A stretch of 12,235 nucleotides of DNA from JACZQZ01 sp046756945 (GCA_046756945.1 JBHHXI010000096.1:1-12235); one strand, 5' to 3'. Counted from the stretch's first letter, positions 1 through 6,443 are shown. Program-made: numbers and translations. The notes: generated by a model from the sequence alone, not told the origin.

Positions 1-19
1 CCAGGGGATGCGGGGGCCT

Positions 20-982
20 CTAGCGCAGCGTCTTGAATTCTTCCGTGGCGCCGACCAGGGCCGAGCGGATGCCGGGCTCCATGGCCGAATGGCCGGCGTC
101 GGAGACGACGACGTACTCCGCCTCGGGCCAGGCGCGGGCCAGTTCGTCCGCGGTGACGGCGGGGCAGACGATATCGTAGCGCCCCTGGATGATGACCCCG
201 GGGATTTTCCTCAACACCTCCACGTTGTCGAGCAGGAAGTCTTCGTCGACGAACATGTCGTGCCTGAAGTAGTGTGCCTCGATGCGGGCCAGGCTCAGGG
301 CCGCCCGGTCGACACCGCCGCCGACGGCGCCCTCGGCCTTGGGCAGCAGGGTGGAACACGTGTTCTCGTAGCGGCTCCATGCCCGCGCCGCCGGCATGTG
401 CACCGCCGGGTCGGGATCGGTGAGGCGGCGGTAGTAGGCGTCCAGAAGGTCGCCCCGTTCGTCGTCGGGCAGGAACCCGGCAAATTCCCGCCACGCCTCG
501 GGAAAGACGGTGCGCATTCCGTAGAGGAACCAATCGCGCTCGCGCTTGCGGCACAGGAAGACCCCGCGCAGCACGAACCCCGTGCAGTGCCCGGGCCACT
601 GGATCCCATAGGCCAGGGCCAGGGTGGCGCCCCACGAGCCGCCGAAGACCAGCCAGCGGTCGACGCCCAGGTGGCGGCGCAGGGCGTCGATATCGGCGAT
701 CAGGTGCGCCGTCGTGTTGTCGCGCAGCTCGGCGAAAGGTCTTGAACGGCCGGCGCCGCGCTGGTCGAAGATGATGATGCGGTAGTGGCGCGGGTCGAAG
801 AACCGCCGGTGCACCATCCCCGCCCCGGCGCCAGGGCCACCGTGCAGGAACACCACCGGCTCGCCGTCCGGGTTGCCCGACTGCTCCCAGTACATCTCGT
901 GACGGGGATCGAGCGACAGCATGCCGTGTTCGAACGCCTTGATCTGCGGGAAAAGGTCGTATCGCTCGCTGTGTGCGTCCAT
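20..982 (-). CDS. pip: Proline iminopeptidase (S33 alpha/beta hydrolase)
   Basis: This 320-residue protein should release N-terminal proline from small peptides in the cytoplasm. Visible landmarks are the oxyanion-hole motif HGGPGAG (residues 47-53), DQRGAGRS (73-80), the nucleophile elbow GGSWG (114-118, Ser116), the acid Asp270 in GRYDIVCP and the base His298 in DAGHS. The segment AWSRYENTCSTL (201-212) matches the cap-domain site where Pip enzymes carry a WE pair; Glu206 is kept as the likely ligand of the substrate amino group, and the Trp is a Tyr here. The length fits the family (about 310-320). The frame is open for another 152 codons upstream, but homology begins at MDAHSERYDLF, so the ATG at 982 is chosen; its ribosome site (GGAT) is weak. 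The gene diverges from the SNase-like gene, and a TATAAT inside an inverted repeat lies just upstream. Confidence 0.93.
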   Translation of the reverse strand: MDAHSERYDLFPQIKAFEHGMLSLDPRHEMYWEQSGNPDGEPVVFLHGGPGAGAGMVHRRFFDPRHYRIIIFDQRGAGRSRPFAELRDNTTAHLIADIDALRRHLGVDRWLVFGGSWGATLALAYGIQWPGHCTGFVLRGVFLCRKRERDWFLYGMRTVFPEAWREFAGFLPDDERGDLLDAYYRRLTDPDPAVHMPAARAWSRYENTCSTLLPKAEGAVGGGVDRAALSLARIEAHYFRHDMFVDEDFLLDNVEVLRKIPGVIIQGRYDIVCPAVTADELARAWPEAEYVVVSDAGHSAMEPGIRSALVGATEEFKTLR

Positions 983-998
983 TGGCCGATCCAGCAGG

Positions 999-1036
999 TT
1001 TCGCCGCCGGGTGATTATAGGGGGTTGGCGGCGAAA
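999..1036. repeat. Perfect 10-bp inverted repeat flanking the pip -10 box
   Basis: TTTCGCCGCC at 999-1008 is the exact reverse complement of GGCGGCGAAA at 1027-1036, with 18 bases between. The TATAAT of the minus strand sits in the middle of the spacer. One arm would cover the predicted pip start site and the other the -10/-35 spacer. This suits an operator for a dimeric repressor, or a hairpin. The regulator is unknown. Confidence 0.5.
1014..1019 (-). promoter_or_regulatory. Candidate -10 box of the pip promoter
   Basis: The minus strand reads TATAAT, a perfect sigma-70 -10 hexamer, 31 bases upstream of the pip start. Transcription would begin near 1007. No good -35 hexamer lies at 15 to 18 bases (GGGATT at 17), so the promoter would need an activator or be weak. 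It lies between two arms of a perfect inverted repeat, which supports a regulatory role. Confidence 0.45.
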
Positions 1037-1093
1037 AATCCCCAGGGCCAGCATCTGGACGCGGGCCGGCCGCTTCGCCATGGTGAAGGCGCC

Positions 1094-1891
1094 ATGCGCG
1101 CCATCGTCCGTTCGTTCCTGCTTTTTCTGCTGTCCGCCGGCCCGGCGGGCGCGGCGCCGGCCGCCACCGCCCTGGAGGCGGGGGAAAGCGCCGGCGTCGC
1201 CCGGGTGGTGGACGGGGATACGGTGGTGCTGGACCGCGCCATCGGGACGGCGACGGAGGTGCGTCTGGTCGGCATCCAGGCGCCCAAGTTGCCGCTTGGC
1301 CGGCCCGGCTTTCCCACCTGGCCGCTGGCCTGGGACGCCAAGCGGGCGCTGGAGAGACTGGTGCTGGGCCACCGGGTGAGCCTGTCGTTCGGCGGCCGGC
1401 GCATGGACCGCCACGGGCGCCTGCTCGCCCACCTGCACGCCGCCGACGGCGCCTGGATCCAGGGCGAGATGCTGCGCCTAGGGCTGGCCCGGGTGTACAG
1501 CTTCGCCGACAACCGGGCCCTGATCCCGGAGATGCTGGCCCTGGAGCGCCAGGCGCGCGCCGCCGGGCGGGGCATCTGGGGGCACCCGTTCTACGCCATC
1601 CGCACCCCGGCCGGCGCGGCGCGCCATATCGGAACCTTCCAGATCGTCGAGGGCACGGTGTTGGACGCGGCCAGGGTCAAGGGCCGCATCTACCTCAACT
1701 TCGGTCCCGACTGGCGGACCGATTTCACCGTCACCGTGGCCTCCAGGGCGCAAAGGCTGTTCCGCCGGGCGGCCCTCGACCCGCTGGCGCTGGAGGGCCG
1801 GCGGCTCCGGGTGCGGGGATGGATCAGGGATTTCAACGGCCCCCTGATCGAGGCCACCCACCCCGGGCAGATCGAGGTAACGGCCGACTGA
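1094..1891 (+). CDS. Exported SNase-like (TNase-fold) protein with altered active site
   Basis: The 265-residue product starts with a signal peptide (residues 1-20, hydrophobic FLLFLL, likely cleavage after AGA), so it is probably periplasmic. Residues 34-165 follow the staphylococcal nuclease pattern: VVDGDTVVLD (38-47), VRLVGIQAPKLP (56-67), DRHGRLLAHL (105-114) and the final AGRGIWG (157-163). Asp42, Arg57 and Arg109 match the nuclease residues Asp21, Arg35 and Arg87. The positions of Asp40 (calcium ligand) and Glu43 (general base), normally DAPE or DTPE, are Gln62 and Lys65, so normal Ca-dependent cleavage is doubtful. The C-terminal part (170-265; LNFGPDWRTDFTVTV) resembles an OB-like extension that follows SNase domains in related proteins. 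The ATG at 1094 has GAAGG four bases upstream and directly precedes the signal peptide; the longer open frame is antisense to pip. Confidence 0.85.
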   Translation: MRAIVRSFLLFLLSAGPAGAAPAATALEAGESAGVARVVDGDTVVLDRAIGTATEVRLVGIQAPKLPLGRPGFPTWPLAWDAKRALERLVLGHRVSLSFGGRRMDRHGRLLAHLHAADGAWIQGEMLRLGLARVYSFADNRALIPEMLALERQARAAGRGIWGHPFYAIRTPAGAARHIGTFQIVEGTVLDAARVKGRIYLNFGPDWRTDFTVTVASRAQRLFRRAALDPLALEGRRLRVRGWIRDFNGPLIEATHPGQIEVTAD

Positions 1892-1906
1892 CTGACACCA
1901 GCCGTC

Positions 1907-1935
1907 TTGTCGGGTCCGGCCAGGCGTTCCATAAT
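1907..1935 (+). promoter_or_regulatory. Candidate sigma-70 promoter for the M48 protease gene
   Basis: TTGTCG (1907-1912) and CATAAT (1930-1935) are separated by exactly 17 bases. They match TTGACA in four and TATAAT in five positions. Transcription would start near 1942, leaving a leader of about 24 bases with GGGAT before the ATG at 1966. It lies in the 74-base gap after the SNase-like gene, so the protease may be transcribed independently of it. Confidence 0.5.
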
Positions 1936-1965
1936 CAATCCGCCCCTGTCGACGGGATCGCGCCC

Positions 1966-3444
1966 ATGAACCGCCTGATCCGCACCGTTGCCCTCGCCCT
2001 GCCCGTGCTCGCCCTCGCCGGGTGCACGGTCAATCCGGCCACCGGCAAGAGCAGCTTCACCAGTTTCATGTCGCCCGCCGACGAGCAGGTGGTGGGGCGC
2101 GAGGAACACCCCAAGATCCTCGAACAGTCCGGCGGCGCGTACGGGGACAGGGATCTGGGCGCCTATGTGCGCAATGTCGGCCAGTTGCTGGCCCGGGTGT
2201 CGGAGACGCCGAACCTTTCCTATACCTTCACCGTGCTCAACGACCCCAGGGTCAACGCCTTCGCGCTGCCCGGCGGATACGTCTACGTCACCCGCGGCCT
2301 GCTGGCGCTGGCCGACGACGAGGCGGAATTGGCCGGCGTGCTCGCCCACGAGATCGGCCACGTCGTCGCCCGCCACTCGGCCGAGCGCTACAGCCGGGCC
2401 GTGGCCGCCAACCTGGGCCTGACCGTCCTTGGCGCGCTCGGCAACGCCGCTGGCGCGCCCACCGGCCTCGGCAGCCTGGCCTCCTTCGGCGCCCAGGCCT
2501 ATTTGCAGGGGTTCTCGCGCGAGCAGGAGCTGGAGGCGGACATGCTGGGCGTGCGCTACATGACCGCCGCCGGCTATGACCCGCGCGCCATGATCAGCTT
2601 CCTGCGCAAGCTGCAGGGCCACGACGCCCTGGAGGCGGCCCTGTCGGGCAAGCGGGCAGCCGCGGACAGGTTCCACATCATGTCGACCCACCCGCGCACC
2701 GCCGACCGCATCGCCCGGGCCATCGAGCTGGCCAAGGTGCGGCCGGCGGCCAGGCCCAGAACAGGGCGCGATGCCTACCTTGCCCGCATCGACGGCATGG
2801 TGTTCGGCGACCCGCCGAAGCAGGGAATCCGCAAGGGGCGCGTGTTCGTCCATCCGGCACTCGCCATCCGGTTCACGGTTCCCCCCGGTTTCGTCATGTT
2901 CAATACCCCGCGCCAGGTCGTCGCCCGCGGCCCGGGCGGGGCCGCCATCGCCTTCGACATGAAGCGCGGCCCGGCGGCCCGGCGGGTGCGCAGTCTGCCC
3001 GCCTATCTGGTGCGCGATTGGGGCAGCCGCCTGTCGTTGAGGGCCGTCGAGCGGATCACCATCAACGGCATGGAGGCGGCCACCGGGCGCGACCGCCTGC
3101 AGACCCGCTCCGGGCCGAGGGACGTGCGCATTCTGGCCATCCGCGAAAGGCCGGACCGCATTTACCGGTTCCTCTTCATTACCCCACCGTCGCTGACCGC
3201 GCGCCTGACCAACGAATTCAAGCGCACCACCTACAGCTTCCGCCGCCTTTCCCCCGAGGAGGCGTCGTCGGTCCAGCCCCTGCGCCTTGCCGTGGTGACC
3301 GTGCGCCCGGGCGATACCGCCAAGATGCTGGCCGACCGCATGCCCCTGGGAAAGTTCAGCCTGGCCTGGTTCAAAACCCTGAACGGGCTCGGCGGCGGCC
3401 GGCCGCTGGCGCCCGGCCGCAAGGTCAAGGTCGTGGTCGAGTGA
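1966..3444 (+). CDS. M48 family zinc metalloprotease lipoprotein with LysM-like C-terminus
   Basis: The 492-residue protein begins with a lipoprotein signal (MNRLIRTVALALPVLALAGC, lipobox LAGC, Cys20), so it is probably lipid-anchored facing the periplasm. The M48 peptidase domain spans about 40-255. It has the zinc motif HEIGH (128-132, with Glu129 as catalytic acid/base), the ELEAD motif (188-192) carrying the third ligand, and STHP (240-243), whose His is conserved in BepA/YfgC-type proteases. A middle region (270-440) of unknown function follows. The last 50 residues (VVTVRPGDTAKML to LAPGRKVKVV, from about 441) look like a degenerate LysM domain, suggesting contact with peptidoglycan. 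BepA-like proteases degrade or fold outer-membrane assembly clients; whether this one does is inference. The ATG at 1966 follows GGGAT by 7 bases. The 3' end overlaps the convergent gene by 20 bases. Confidence 0.93.
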   Translation: MNRLIRTVALALPVLALAGCTVNPATGKSSFTSFMSPADEQVVGREEHPKILEQSGGAYGDRDLGAYVRNVGQLLARVSETPNLSYTFTVLNDPRVNAFALPGGYVYVTRGLLALADDEAELAGVLAHEIGHVVARHSAERYSRAVAANLGLTVLGALGNAAGAPTGLGSLASFGAQAYLQGFSREQELEADMLGVRYMTAAGYDPRAMISFLRKLQGHDALEAALSGKRAAADRFHIMSTHPRTADRIARAIELAKVRPAARPRTGRDAYLARIDGMVFGDPPKQGIRKGRVFVHPALAIRFTVPPGFVMFNTPRQVVARGPGGAAIAFDMKRGPAARRVRSLPAYLVRDWGSRLSLRAVERITINGMEAATGRDRLQTRSGPRDVRILAIRERPDRIYRFLFITPPSLTARLTNEFKRTTYSFRRLSPEEASSVQPLRLAVVTVRPGDTAKMLADRMPLGKFSLAWFKTLNGLGGGRPLAPGRKVKVVVE

Positions 3445-3898
3445 TGCCCAGGAGTTCCTTCAGGAAGGCCGCCGCTTCGGCGTGAATGCCGGGGGCGGCG
3501 CTTTGGCGCGGCCCGGCGACGTTGAGGGTGGCGATGTCCCCGGCCTCGATCCACGCCCGCACCCCGTCGGCGGCCGCGCCGCCTGCGATGTCCACCACCA
3601 TGAGGGGGCGGCGCATCGCCCGCGCCAATTGCAGGGTCAACGCCGTTCCGCCGTCGGGCCGGCCGCGGGTGAGCACCAGGGTGCCGTCCGAATCGCGCAC
3701 GTTGAGGCGCGTGCGCTCGGCATGGTCCGTGCTTTCGGTCTCCTGCAGGGGGTAGCGCCCGGCGATCGGGCCGTCCTCGGCCAGCCGGCCCCTGGGACAC
3801 CAGCCGCCGCAGGGCAGCCCCGCTTCCAGGGCCACGTCCAGGGCGGCCCGGTCGACCCCTGTCTGGCCCCCGGAAACGATTTTCCGCGGCAAGGCCAC
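3425..3898 (-). CDS. Putative molybdenum carrier protein (YpsA/SLOG-like Rossmann fold)
   Basis: This 157-residue protein matches the family annotated as putative molybdenum carriers, related to the YpsA/SLOG nucleotide-binding Rossmann superfamily. Landmarks are the glycine-rich N-terminal loop SGGQTGVDRAAL (9-20), GGWCPRGR (31-38), the acidic pair at 41-42 in AEDGPI, NVRDSDGTL (66-74) and NVAGPRQSAAPGI (126-138). The family name rests on structural inference; the true ligand could be a nucleotide. It starts with GTG at 3898, directly after the TGA of the upstream phosphatase-like gene, with GAGG five bases before the GTG inside that gene, so translation is probably coupled. Its 3' end overlaps the convergent M48 gene by 20 bases, leaving no room for a dedicated terminator. 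Confidence 0.85.
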   Translation of the reverse strand: MALPRKIVSGGQTGVDRAALDVALEAGLPCGGWCPRGRLAEDGPIAGRYPLQETESTDHAERTRLNVRDSDGTLVLTRGRPDGGTALTLQLARAMRRPLMVVDIAGGAAADGVRAWIEAGDIATLNVAGPRQSAAPGIHAEAAAFLKELLGITRPRP

Positions 3899-4699
3899 TC
3901 AGGCCTCGATGGTGTCCACCAGCTCGCCGTCGGCGTCGAAGCAGGCGGCAAGCAGGGGGCCGCCGAAGCCGCAGGCGCCGTCTACGGTGGCGGTGGCGGC
4001 CTTGACCTCGAGGCCGCGGTGGCGGCGGTCGAAGCCGCGCACCACACGCCTGAAACCGCCGTACGGCGCTTCGATATTGTCGAAATCCTCTCCCCCCCAC
4101 CAGAAGCTGTCGTGTTGTTCCGAGAGCGGCCGGGTGGCGTCGATGCCGGCGTGGACGAACAGCAGCGCCTTGTCCTCGGTGAAGGCGGCGCGCCTGAGCA
4201 CGCTCATCAGCATGGTGTGGCCGTCGGCGGCGCGCATGGCGGCGCGCAGGGAAGTCGTCCACTTGGTCAGCACCAGGGCGCCGCCGTTGCCGGCGCTGCG
4301 CGCTTCCTCGACCGTGCCTCCATAGGCCGCCAGCGTCGGCGCGACGCCCTGCTCCAGCATCCATTCCAGGACCTCGCCGGGATTGGGGGCGAACTGGATC
4401 TGCAGCAGCTTGTGCCACATCTCCTCCTGGCTGCCGCGCAGATAGACGATGTCGTCATATTCCGCCCCGGGACGCGCCAGAACGGCGCGGCGGAACAGCA
4501 ACAGCTCCTCGATGGTCTCGGCGACGGCATTGCCCCGGCCCAGGAAGTTGCCCAGGTAAACCAGGTTGTCGCCGACCTGGATGCGCTCCGCCAGATGGCG
4601 GTGCAGGGCGCGCAGGCGGTCCGCCTCGCCGTGAATGGCGCCCACGGCCCAGTTCCGCCGGCCCGCCGGCAGTGTTTCGAAATGATCCTGTGCCGACAC
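3899..4699 (-). CDS. PPP-type phosphatase homologue, probable pseudophosphatase
   Basis: The 266-residue product has the order and spacing of serine/threonine protein phosphatase (PPP, calcineurin-like) motifs, but key residues are changed. GDxHG is GAIHG (20-24; Asp to Ala21). GDxxDRG is GNFLGRG (50-56; Asp to Asn51 and Asp to Gly54). RGNHE is RGSQE (88-92; Asn to Ser90 and His to Gln91). The C-terminal HGH is RGF (221-223). Of the usual metal ligands only His23 and the His183 of FVHAG remain. A dinuclear metal site is very unlikely, so this is best called a pseudophosphatase, or an enzyme with a different mechanism. The start is GTG at 4699 with GGGAAGGG seven bases upstream; the frame extends to a TTG at 4744 with less support. 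It is immediately followed by the molybdenum-carrier gene. It lies downstream of carD with a 138-base gap. Confidence 0.85.
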   Translation of the reverse strand: MSAQDHFETLPAGRRNWAVGAIHGEADRLRALHRHLAERIQVGDNLVYLGNFLGRGNAVAETIEELLLFRRAVLARPGAEYDDIVYLRGSQEEMWHKLLQIQFAPNPGEVLEWMLEQGVAPTLAAYGGTVEEARSAGNGGALVLTKWTTSLRAAMRAADGHTMLMSVLRRAAFTEDKALLFVHAGIDATRPLSEQHDSFWWGGEDFDNIEAPYGGFRRVVRGFDRRHRGLEVKAATATVDGACGFGGPLLAACFDADGELVDTIEA

Positions 4700-4803
4700 G
4701 CGCGACCCTTCCCCGCCGGGCGAAACGGAAGCGGCCCCGGCCAAGCCCCCGCCGACCTGCCTTCGCCGAACGACCCGTCGCCCAAAGGGCTTTGGCCCGC
4801 AGG

Positions 4804-4821
4804 GCGAAGCTCCGGCTTCGC
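4804..4821. repeat. Hairpin between carD and the phosphatase-like gene
   Basis: GCGAAGC and GCTTCGC form a perfect 7-bp stem around a TCCG loop, 16 bases past the carD stop. A second, weaker dyad, CCAAA-GGGC-TTTGG, lies just beyond it (about 4788-4801). Neither is followed by a T tract, so a rho-independent terminator is not supported. They could be an mRNA 3'-end stabiliser or processing site. Confidence 0.4.
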
Positions 4822-4837
4822 GCAGGCAGGAGGACGC

Positions 4838-5335
4838 TCAGGCCGCCGTGAGGAGGTCTTCCAGTTTCTCGGTTGCCGCCACCATGTCGATTTTCTCGAC
4901 GGCGGCCAGTTCGCACGCCAGGCGGTCACGGGCGGCCTCGTAAATCTGGCGTTCGCTGAACGACTGATCGGGCTGGTCCGCGCTGCGGTGCAGGTCGCGC
5001 ACCACCTCGGCGATGAAAATCGGGTTGCCCGAGTTGATCTTGGCCTCGTATTCCTGGGCCCGCCGGCTCCACATGCTGCGCTTGGTGCGGGCGCGGCCCT
5101 TGAGGGTGGTGAGCGCGTTGTCCATCACCCTTCGCGTGCTCAGTTTGCGCAGGCCCGCGGATTCGGCCTTGTCGACCGGGACCCTCAGCATCATGCGGTC
5201 GCGGGCGAACGAAATCACGTAAAGCTGCAGTTTGTGGCCGGCGATTTTCTGCGTCTCGATGTTGACAACCTTGCCGACGCCGTGGGTGGGGTAGACCACG
5301 AAATCTCCGGGGTTACAGTTAAATTCCTCAACCAT
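4838..5335 (-). CDS. carD: CarD family transcriptional regulator
   Basis: CarD/CdnL proteins bind the RNA polymerase beta subunit and stabilise the open promoter complex, notably at rRNA and stress promoters. The 165-residue product has the N-terminal RNA polymerase-interaction domain (about 8-68), with GDFVVYPTHGVGKV (10-23), IAGHKLQLYVI and LRVPVDKA. A helical C-terminal domain follows, with SMWSRRAQEYEAKINSG (87-103); Trp89 matches the Trp that wedges into the upstream edge of the bubble. The frame is open for 56 more codons, but they do not look like a CarD N-terminus. The ATG at 5335 is chosen, with GGAGAG ten bases upstream and AAGGA almost adjacent; a GTG at 5353 is an alternative. It lies downstream of fdxA on the same strand, with a likely promoter in the 238-base gap. 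Confidence 0.95.
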   Translation of the reverse strand: MVEEFNCNPGDFVVYPTHGVGKVVNIETQKIAGHKLQLYVISFARDRMMLRVPVDKAESAGLRKLSTRRVMDNALTTLKGRARTKRSMWSRRAQEYEAKINSGNPIFIAEVVRDLHRSADQPDQSFSERQIYEAARDRLACELAAVEKIDMVAATEKLEDLLTAA

Positions 5336-5494
5336 TTCCTTGATTCTCTCCACGCCGACGCCGCTCGCGCCAAGCCGGCTACTCTCCAATCCCTCCGCGC
5401 CCGCGATCGGCGGGCGGGGCGTTGCCTTCTCGAATTGCTGGTGGCTGCCACTCCTTTGGGCATAGATTCCTAGAAACCCACCCAAACAACCAAT

Positions 5495-5514
5495 GCCGGC
5501 CACGCGAAGCCGGC
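5495..5514. repeat. Inverted repeat in the carD leader
   Basis: GCCGGC at 5495-5500 and 5509-5514 can pair around an 8-base loop. The element lies just downstream of the candidate carD -10 box, at or near the start of the transcript. It could be an operator or a 5' hairpin, but so GC-rich a sequence makes chance pairing common. Confidence 0.3.
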
Positions 5515-5520
5515 GAGGCC

Positions 5521-5529
5521 ATCATACCA
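5521..5529 (-). promoter_or_regulatory. Candidate extended -10 promoter for carD
   Basis: The minus strand reads TGGTATGAT: a TATGAT hexamer (five of six matches) with the TG of an extended -10 element. The -35 position at 17 bases (TTTTTA) is poor, which extended -10 promoters tolerate. Transcription would start near 5514, giving a leader of about 180 bases. The local A/T content is unusual for this GC-rich window, which favours a promoter. Confidence 0.45.
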
Positions 5530-5544
5530 TATTTGCGGCGCAAT

Positions 5545-5561
5545 AAAAACAGCGCCGGCGC
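5545..5561 (-). terminator. Possible weak rho-independent terminator of fdxA
   Basis: Just after the fdxA stop, the minus strand has the palindrome GCGCCGGCGC (5561-5552), then TG and TTTTT (5549-5545). The GC-rich dyad plus T run looks like a terminator, but with a real loop the stem is only about 3 bp, so it may be leaky and allow read-through to carD. Confidence 0.35.
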
Positions 5562-5573
5562 GGGAGCCCTATC

Positions 5574-5909
5574 TCATTCTCCCTTGCCCGGATTGGGGCT
5601 GAAGTGCTGGAACTTGTCGGCCACCTCCCGCCATTCGTCGGAATCCGGCGGCGGCGTGCCCTTGCGGGTGATGTTGGGCCATTCCTCGGCGTATTTGGCG
5701 TTGAGCTCGAGCCACTTCTCGAGGCCCGATTCGGTGTCGGGAACGATCGCCTCCACGGGGCATTCGGGTTCGCACACGCCGCAATCGATACATTCGTCGG
5801 GATGGATGACGAGCATGTTTTCGCCTTCGTAGAAACAGTCCACCGGGCACACCTCGATGCAATCCATCAATTTGCACTTGATGCAGGACTCGATAACGAC
5901 GTAGGTCAT
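5574..5909 (-). CDS. fdxA: Seven-iron ferredoxin FdxA
   Basis: The 111-residue protein is a 7Fe ferredoxin with one [3Fe-4S] and one [4Fe-4S] cluster, closely matching the Azotobacter FdI type. By that comparison Cys9, Cys17, Cys21 and Cys50 hold the 3Fe cluster and Cys25, Cys40, Cys43 and Cys46 hold the 4Fe cluster; Cys12 is the extra free cysteine. Diagnostic strings are CIKCKLMDCIEVCPVDCFYE (9-28) and HPDECIDCGVCEPECP (36-51), and the typical C-terminal tail with NAKYAEEWPNIT is present. It is a soluble low-potential electron carrier; its partner cannot be read from the sequence. The ATG at 5909 has GGAG seven bases upstream. A TATAAG lies just before this ribosome site without a clear -35 box. 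The TerB-like gene ends 51 bases upstream, so shared transcription is possible. Confidence 0.97.
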   Translation of the reverse strand: MTYVVIESCIKCKLMDCIEVCPVDCFYEGENMLVIHPDECIDCGVCEPECPVEAIVPDTESGLEKWLELNAKYAEEWPNITRKGTPPPDSDEWREVADKFQHFSPNPGKGE

Positions 5910-5960
5910 GTTCTTCTCCGTTGCTTATATTCGCTCAAGCTCGGTTCCCGCCCCCGGGGT

Positions 5961-6443
5961 TCACGAAGGGGGCACTTCGGCCGCCTCGAGGCGCTGGCGC
6001 GCCCGCTTGCGCGCGGCGCCGCTGTCGCGGTCCGCCACGTAGATCAACCCGGCGACGCGGCGCACGAGCGAGGATTCGTATTCATGCAGGTGGCCGTCGG
6101 CGTAGGCCACCTCCCACAGCATCTCGATCATGCCGACCCTTTCTTCTTCCGAAAACCGTTCCCGGATGACGCGGGTGAAGCCATACAACTGGCTCGAGTC
6201 CTCCACCGTCTCGCGGGCGGCTTCGATCAGGGTGTCGGCCTGCGCCTCCTCCAGGTGAAACCGCCGTTGCAGGACAGACGCGATGGTGTCGCGCTCCCCT
6301 GCGTCGAAGTCGCCGTCCAGGCAGGCCGCTTCGACCAGCAGCGCCGCCGCCGCCAGGTGCAGGGTGTCGGCGGCATGGCGGCCTTTGTCCGCGCTGTCGG
6401 CACCGTCGCCACCGAAGACCAGGGCCTTGAGTCTGGCGATCAT
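5961..6443 (-). CDS. TerB-like family protein
   Basis: This 160-residue protein is of the TerB-like all-helical type (COG4103-like). The first acidic motif is LLVEAACLDGDFDAGERD (35-52), with Asp43, Asp45 and Asp47 in a DxDxD metal-binding arrangement. The second half repeats the pattern with EVAYADGHLHEYESSLVRRV (111-130), a pseudo-duplication typical of the fold. The N-terminus MIARLKALVFGGD is a usual opening for this family, so the ATG at 6443 is preferred over the GTG at 6458, which would add five residues. TerB itself is linked to tellurite resistance and phage or colicin stress, but single-gene TerB-like proteins like this have no settled role. No ter operon partner is nearby, so a tellurite function should not be assumed. 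It is just upstream of fdxA on the same strand. Confidence 0.85.
   Translation of the reverse strand: MIARLKALVFGGDGADSADKGRHAADTLHLAAAALLVEAACLDGDFDAGERDTIASVLQRRFHLEEAQADTLIEAARETVEDSSQLYGFTRVIRERFSEEERVGMIEMLWEVAYADGHLHEYESSLVRRVAGLIYVADRDSGAARKRARQRLEAAEVPPS

Noticed and set aside
983..1438. An N-terminal extension of the proline iminopeptidase to 1438.
   Set aside because: The extra 152 residues lie antisense to the SNase-like gene and match nothing in the family, whose proteins begin near MDAHSERYDLF.
4804..4821. A rho-independent terminator after carD.
   Set aside because: The stem is good but no T tract follows on the minus strand.
3482..5473. A 663-codon plus-strand open frame antisense to the carrier, phosphatase-like and carD genes.
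   Set aside because: It runs across three well-supported minus-strand genes, is low-complexity in Gly/Ala/Arg/Val, and has no recognisable motif; long antisense frames are expected in GC-rich DNA.
5336..5503. A CarD N-terminal extension to 5503.
   Set aside because: It would overlap the predicted promoter start region and gives a sequence unlike CarD N-termini; the protein from 5335 has the usual family length.
5961..6443. A tellurite-resistance function for the TerB-like gene.
   Set aside because: No other ter gene is present and stand-alone TerB-like proteins are widespread without proven tellurite roles.
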